A stretch of 64,000 bases of DNA from Arsenophonus sp046530935 (lineage in GTDB: Bacteria; Pseudomonadota; Gammaproteobacteria; Enterobacterales; Enterobacteriaceae): assembly GCA_046530935.1 (NCBI GenBank), contig JBHEQW010000002.1, positions 5,494 through 69,493 of the forward strand, in the 5' to 3' direction. Positions 59,216 through 64,000 of this stretch are shown here, one piece after another. The position numbers were made by a program, and so were the translations under genes. Under the pieces are notes generated by a model. It was not told where the DNA came from. It made no database searches and saw only the letters and a list, made by a program, of their open reading frames with translations. Positions within the stretch are counted from its first letter, which is position 1. Each line of letters begins with the position of its first letter.

Positions 59216-60735
59216 CATGCTGAATTTTTAAGAAACTCTATTTTTCTATTAGATAAAAAATTGAGAGTTCTGGGTCACTGTTTTTAGCAATTCTGCAGGC
59301 AATTGGTTAAAAAGCCAACGATGAATTAGTGATTAAATTTATGGTTGCGTATTTTTCTTTTTTCAGTATAAATTTATCTAATGTTAAGTTTTGGTTTCAA
59401 AATCAGATAACGCTCTATTTCCATTTTTGGTACGCAAATCCAATTCATGGGTAAAAATATATTTTGGTAGGAAAAGTTTTAACCACATAATATCAGCCTG
59501 AAAACAGCCTTAGAAATCAAAAAAAAGCTTCGATTTTTTTGTTTTGAAAATAAACGTTTTATGCCATTGCAACGCTCTAATCTTCCATGTTGCAGTAATC
59601 TGATTTATTTACTTAAACACTATATCTTGCATCAAGATAGATTCTATTTGAAAGACTTGGAACTATCTAAATTTATGTTGATTTTAAACCATCAACACAA
59701 TCGTTCATTCAACATTTCAAGCATAATAGTTTCACCAGTTATGATTTTCCCGTTAATATTTATAAAAGTGGATAAGATGGAATTATCATTACTATTTTTG
59801 ATGAATAAATCACTTAAATCATTTTCTTTTGTATAATTATTAACCATCTCTTTAAATGTAATATCTGACTAGCTTTTTCATCTTCATTCTTCTACATTTT
59901 TCAAAAAAATGACGAATTCAGTGCACAACTCTGTTGATTGCATTAAGAATTTGTTTTCTTTTAGAGACTCAAAAATATTTAACCATCATTTCTTTAATTT
60001 CATTAACTTAAATTGTTTTTTGGCTCGCTATAATTTCGATGTTAGCAAATCAGTAAGTTAGGTATTTTGCTTAAAACGCTCAGGCTAATCTGATGGATTT
60101 GTTACTAATTTATAAGCATATTTTATTTCACCTTCCTTTTATTCTTCCTTAAGATAAAAACCTTTAGCAAAGCGCATAACTAGTCTATTTCCTGTTATTC
60201 TGTAAAATCCGTCTATTTTAGTATTGGCTATATATTTTTAACAGTAATTTCTTGCAATCGATGAAATCTTCAAAAACAGCAATTTTTGTGATCTGTTTCA
60301 AAGATATGTTGAGGCCATAATTTCTTGGCGGCTATTTTATTTCAGATTAAATCTATAGATAAAAATCATCACTCTTATCTTCTCATGGTCAACATTTAGA
60401 TCATGAAAGTTGCTTTGAAATATTTCAGATTACATCTTTAACAAAGCAATCAATCTTAATGGCTGAACGAAGAAGTAAATTCACAGAAATATAGCTGTAA
60501 AAGACTTTTTATTTACAAAATACATTAGGGACATCTAGCTTGCATCCAAGCTTTTTATAAATAATATTTAGATAATTACATGCCGTTCTTGTTATGATAT
60601 TTAGTCATATCCTAATTTCTTTAAGACTTAATCGTTGCAATTGTAATTACTAAAAACAGAATTGCAATTATCTGTCAGTGAACAAGTTATTCGCTTTTTA
60701 TGAGGTAACCACATAAGGTTATATATATCGACATG
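59216..60735. pseudogene. Passenger segment of composite transposon 2, unidentified gene remnant
   Basis: Inverted homologue of 29481-30985. The minus strand of 59836-59690 is open and reads KENDLSDLFIKNSNDNSILS and then TFININGKIITGETIMLEML. On the same strand nearer 59500-59550 pieces such as 'KKSKLFF' follow, and the other copy has KKIRAFLINKAVYRM there. Stops break it elsewhere. The original protein may have been of a few hundred residues; its function is unknown. Confidence 0.5.
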
Positions 60736-61805
60736 CTAAAGTGGTAAAAAAGGCTACCTTAGCAAGGGTTGTTGCTAAAAATTCCTTATACTGTAGAAAT
60801 ATTTTTGCTGCCAGAGATAGCCATAAAAAAAGCAAACTGTCATACAAATCAAAGAGAGACTCTTTCCTTACTCCATCCAAGATAAAGCGGCGTCTCATTA
60901 GTTAGCGCAGCAACAATCTATCGAATGACGTCAATTCATCCTTTGAAGCAACTCATCGCACTTTATAGTTCCAATATTGTCATAGTGAACATGTTATTTG
61001 CTGAGGACATTAATTAGGTGTATTACAGCGATATCGTTTCAAATCCATTGATTGCAGAAAAATATTTAATAATTTTGCTGAAAATCCTCTTGAGAAACTG
61101 CATTACAATGGTAAAATGGTTTAGTTATCTGCGATGTACCTTAAACAACTTAACTTTATGTAAGTTATAGAAATAAATAGGTATTAATTTAAAAATAGTT
61201 TTTAGATGTCGTAATTCTTCCTTTCCTCTTGCTTTATCAACAACACCTGAGATCAATGCACTAAATAGTATTATTGAAGTCTAGGAAAAATTTTTTTAGA
61301 ATCCTTTAAATGGAAGCGTTATTTCTCAGATAGAAAAGCTGGAAAACACGGGATAGGATGAGGATGAGACAAAAGTAAAGAACGAATCATGCGTCTTATA
61401 ATAGCCACAGATCAACATAGTCATTATGAGCAATGATGTTCTTGAAGAATTTAATACAGAGCGTGTTAGGCATTTTCTTAATGAGATCTTCGATAAAGAG
61501 TCCGTCTTTTCCTTATATGGAGCTAAATTATAAAAACCTTTGCCAGCAATCATAAAATTAGTTGTCATTGTTTAATAACAATTAGATAATTAAAGAGTTA
61601 TTTGTAATGAATTTTACACTCAAAATATAAATACTTATATCACCCGATTAAAATGTATAGATGAGTAGATTCTATAATGTATATGTGGTCGTTTTATTTA
61701 CAGAATTATTTGCCATGGAGAGAATTCTTTGAAACAACAAGAACTGAAATACAGACCTGATTACAAATTTCAATGAGAGCAAAGCACTAATCTTTGGCAA
61801 CATAC
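60736..61805 (+). pseudogene. IS1595-family relic, right arm of composite transposon 2
   Basis: Aligns along its length with 30986-32075, from the 'gccataaaaaaagcaaactg' start region to the 'gagcaaagca' 3' flank at 61778. DNA matching the 'LNSIIEV' and 'SFKWKR' blocks is visible near 61260-61320. Frames are lost; the minus frame 61326-61568 is a shadow. Confidence 0.7.
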
Positions 61806-62739
61806 TCTAATGATCATGCACATATTTCAAATCTATTACCGACTACGATTCGCTTATGCAAGAAGCCACTAGTTGTTTTCCTGTGAAAAATATTTTTTTC
61901 ATCTCAATGATTCTTCTGACAGTCATACGTGAATTCCTGAACCACATTGTATTTCGATTTGGCCTAGATCGCTATTTATTTAGAAACGCTTGAGGAGAAT
62001 TTATGTGAAATGAAGCTAAGCTCACAAATACGAAGCATAAAACCTTTAAAAGCTATGAGTCTGATTTATATCTGCACGTAAATGTGAAATAGCTAGGCAA
62101 CGGACTAAACAACAGATAATCCTTAAAGATTATTACGTGATTTTAACCTAGTATGGCCACAATGCCTATCCATCAGTACTTGCATCCAATAGAAAAGAAT
62201 TTACAGACAACCTTTTTGCTCTGCTAAAACATCAATCACAGAAAAAAAGGAATTCGAGCATTTGTCTTACAAGACTTGATAGAAAACACCGACTTAGCCA
62301 ACTGATGTATCCTCAAATAAATGATATGCTCAAGCGATTTAATCAATAACAATAAATATAAGATGTGCTGTATAGCACAGACATTATTTCAATTATGATC
62401 AATAGATTGATGTCAGTTCATATCAATATATTTTGCGATACAAAATCAGTAATTATTCTAATGAGAATTAGATAAGACAGACGAGTTAAATGCTTTACCA
62501 TATCTTTAAAGCAGTAGTAGTACTGCAAGATATTCCAACGACTGAAAATACAGCCTGAATGCTGAAAAATAGAATGAACTATATGAGTAAAGATTAAATT
62601 TTAATTAATTTCTAAATAAAGAATAGTTATATTAATAGAGTTATGCTTGATCTTATATAGCCAAATAATTTTTCTTTTGAATAAAAATATTATTTAGATT
62701 GGAGTTGTTATAAAATCTGGTGTATACATGTTAGGCTAC
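61806..62739 (+). other. Decayed stretch, no gene assigned
   Basis: Plus-strand pieces around 62005-62340 are protein-like (KLTNTKHKTFKSYESDLYLH; later LTRLDRKHRLSQLMYPQINDM) and faintly recall the N-terminus of P4-type tyrosine integrases, but no catalytic residues can be shown. The rest has nothing recognisable. Confidence 0.3.
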
Positions 62740-63600
62740 TCTTTACTATGATAATTTATAAATCTATTTACCATTCTTAAATGGGATCTTGTTTAGCACA
62801 AGAGGCAACATGTAAAATCTTTTTACCATGTTCCAGTTTTTTTAGGAGACTGTAGCAGCTTTAATACCACAATTAAAAGGATTGTTTTTTAAAACACAGT
62901 TTTTCGCTCATCGGCTTAGTAGCCTCTCAGTGTTGTAAAAACCGATTCAATATAATTCCTCATTATTATTAATACCGCTCAATGCGTAGACAAGAAGTCG
63001 TCGTATAATGCCACCAGTCCTTCTTGATCTTTCTCCAGCTTCTTCATCGCTGCTGGATATTTACTCTAAAAAGCTTGTTAAATAACATATCAATCACTTT
63101 ATTAGTAGTATTGTTATTAGTAGTATTGCGGCTATCTATCGCTATCTAAACCTTTTCCGCGTAGCTCAACATTAACTTTCTCCTTTGTATGCCTTTTTAG
63201 AATGGAGCTAACAAATTAGCTATTTTTGTGTATCTAAAAGCGTTGATATTACGTGCCTAGGAATATCTTTGCCATTGCATTCTAAAAACTAATGGAACCG
63301 TCTCCAGTGGCAATCTTATGAAATACTGTTTTAAGCTACGCACTATAAATAGAATTAAGAAGTTTAGGCAAATTTACTTCTGAGTATTGGTAACCATCTT
63401 CGACCAGAATTAGCTCATTATGTCTATGCTCAGTGTCATCGATAATGACCAGGATGCAAATGAAATCATCTTGTCTTATAGTAATCTTATGCTATCTATA
63501 AAAAGATAGAGGTGACGTGTATCGCTTAAATCAAGCAGGCACCATTGCCTCTGAGCTTCAAGTCATTGCTTTTTTATCTAGAAGATACCCCATATTATAT
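62740..63600 (-). pseudogene. IS256-family transposase relic, partial
   Basis: Aligns with 35690-36560 in the same orientation ('agactgtagcagct' at 62848 against 'aaactgtagcagtc' at about 35838; 'aaaaaccgattcaatataatt' region near 62937). It lacks the end that carries the transposase N-terminus. It contains a 15-bp tandem duplication (63099-63128). Confidence 0.6.
63099..63128. repeat. Perfect 15-bp tandem duplication
   Basis: ttattagtagtattg at 63099-63113 and 63114-63128, without mismatch, inside the IS256 relic. Confidence 0.9.
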
Positions 63601-63619
63601 ATAGTGCCTTTTTCTAACC

Positions 63620-63640
63620 ATCCTAAATATAATTTAGGAT
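63620..63640. repeat. Perfect 9-bp stem-loop at the relic edge
   Basis: atcctaaat (63620-63628), loop ATA, atttaggat (63632-63640), placed just outside the end of the IS256 relic. It is followed by about 250 bases of very AT-rich DNA without a gene. Confidence 0.75.
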
Positions 63641-63899
63641 AGTTTAATATCATTTTTTAATTTTTTTAATTAATTTTTAATTATCACATATTCTATATAT
63701 GTTAGACTAACTTTCAGTTATTAGCTCTAGACAAATCTGTTATTTTTAAATTTACATTTTAGAAAAATATTTCCAACTTAAATATCAATTCCTTTTAAAA
63801 TTATAGTGGAAAAATCGGTATTTAATAAATAAATCTTTCTTTTCTTTAATGAAAATCTTTGGATCAATTCTATTATTTAATAACCTTAAAGGAGCTATG

Positions 63900-64000
63900 C
63901 TCATTTCTAGTATATTTGGTTTTGTTGGGATGCTAGCGTATCTTGTTGATTCATTTTATGAATAATTTCAACATCAAAGAAATGATACATCATGAAAAAG
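63900..64000 (+). mobile_element. Start of a further IS256-family copy, continuing beyond the window
   Basis: 'gggatgctagcgtatcttgt...' to the end of the window matches the left end of the 9.8 kb copy and the reversed right end of the 35.6-37.2 kb copy. Whether this copy is intact cannot be seen. Confidence 0.5.

Noticed and set aside
61990..62340. Possible P4-type integrase remnant
   Set aside because: The N-terminal resemblance is limited to about 20 residues, and no Arg-His-Arg-Tyr catalytic set could be read, so it was not called.

Overview
The window is strongly AT-rich and almost empty of intact genes. Only four long reading frames look like functional proteins: a YadA-type trimeric autotransporter (5230-6501), an Hsp20/IbpA small heat-shock protein (14797-15294), a plasmid-type RepA replication initiator (20628-21632, minus strand) and S-adenosylmethionine synthetase MetK (25810-26964). 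Together they cover about 6% of the sequence. MetK and IbpA read as proteins of Enterobacterales. The AT bias, mass gene decay and many dead insertion sequences fit a host-restricted insect symbiont of that order (for example the Arsenophonus or Sodalis-like groups); the exact genus is inference and was not tested by a database search.

Most of the remaining DNA can be grouped by comparing the window with itself. (1) At least five IS256-family relics, in both orientations, and the start of a sixth at the right edge. (2) IS1595-family (ISXO2-like) transposase relics, some whole and some partial. Two divergently facing pairs of these enclose the same ~1.5 kb passenger, giving two decayed composite transposons at 28.6-32.1 and 58.5-61.8 kb. 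(3) Two IS91-like relics in direct orientation (18.4-20.0 and 23.8-25.4 kb). (4) A decayed module of roughly 6.8 kb present three times: complete at 11.6-18.4 and 38.4-44.9 kb in the same orientation, and shorter and inverted at 54.3-58.5 kb. It contains ibpA, which is alive in the first copy and dead in the other two, surrounded by remnants of membrane proteins that I could not identify. (5) Two copies of repA with an AT-rich origin-like segment, one intact and one dead (52.8-53.8 kb).

The duplicated repA, origin and ibpA modules suggest that the region is built from several copies of a plasmid-like replicon that diverged and then decayed, either on a large plasmid or after integration. One copy each of repA and ibpA has been kept. 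metK, normally a chromosomal housekeeping gene, stands in this debris about 4 kb from repA.

At small scale the decaying DNA holds several perfect inverted repeats (stems of 9 to 21 bp) and several exact or nearly exact 15-23 bp tandem duplications. Comparison of repeated relics suggests that some perfect palindromes arose recently from imperfect ones. No tRNA, rRNA or CRISPR array was recognised.
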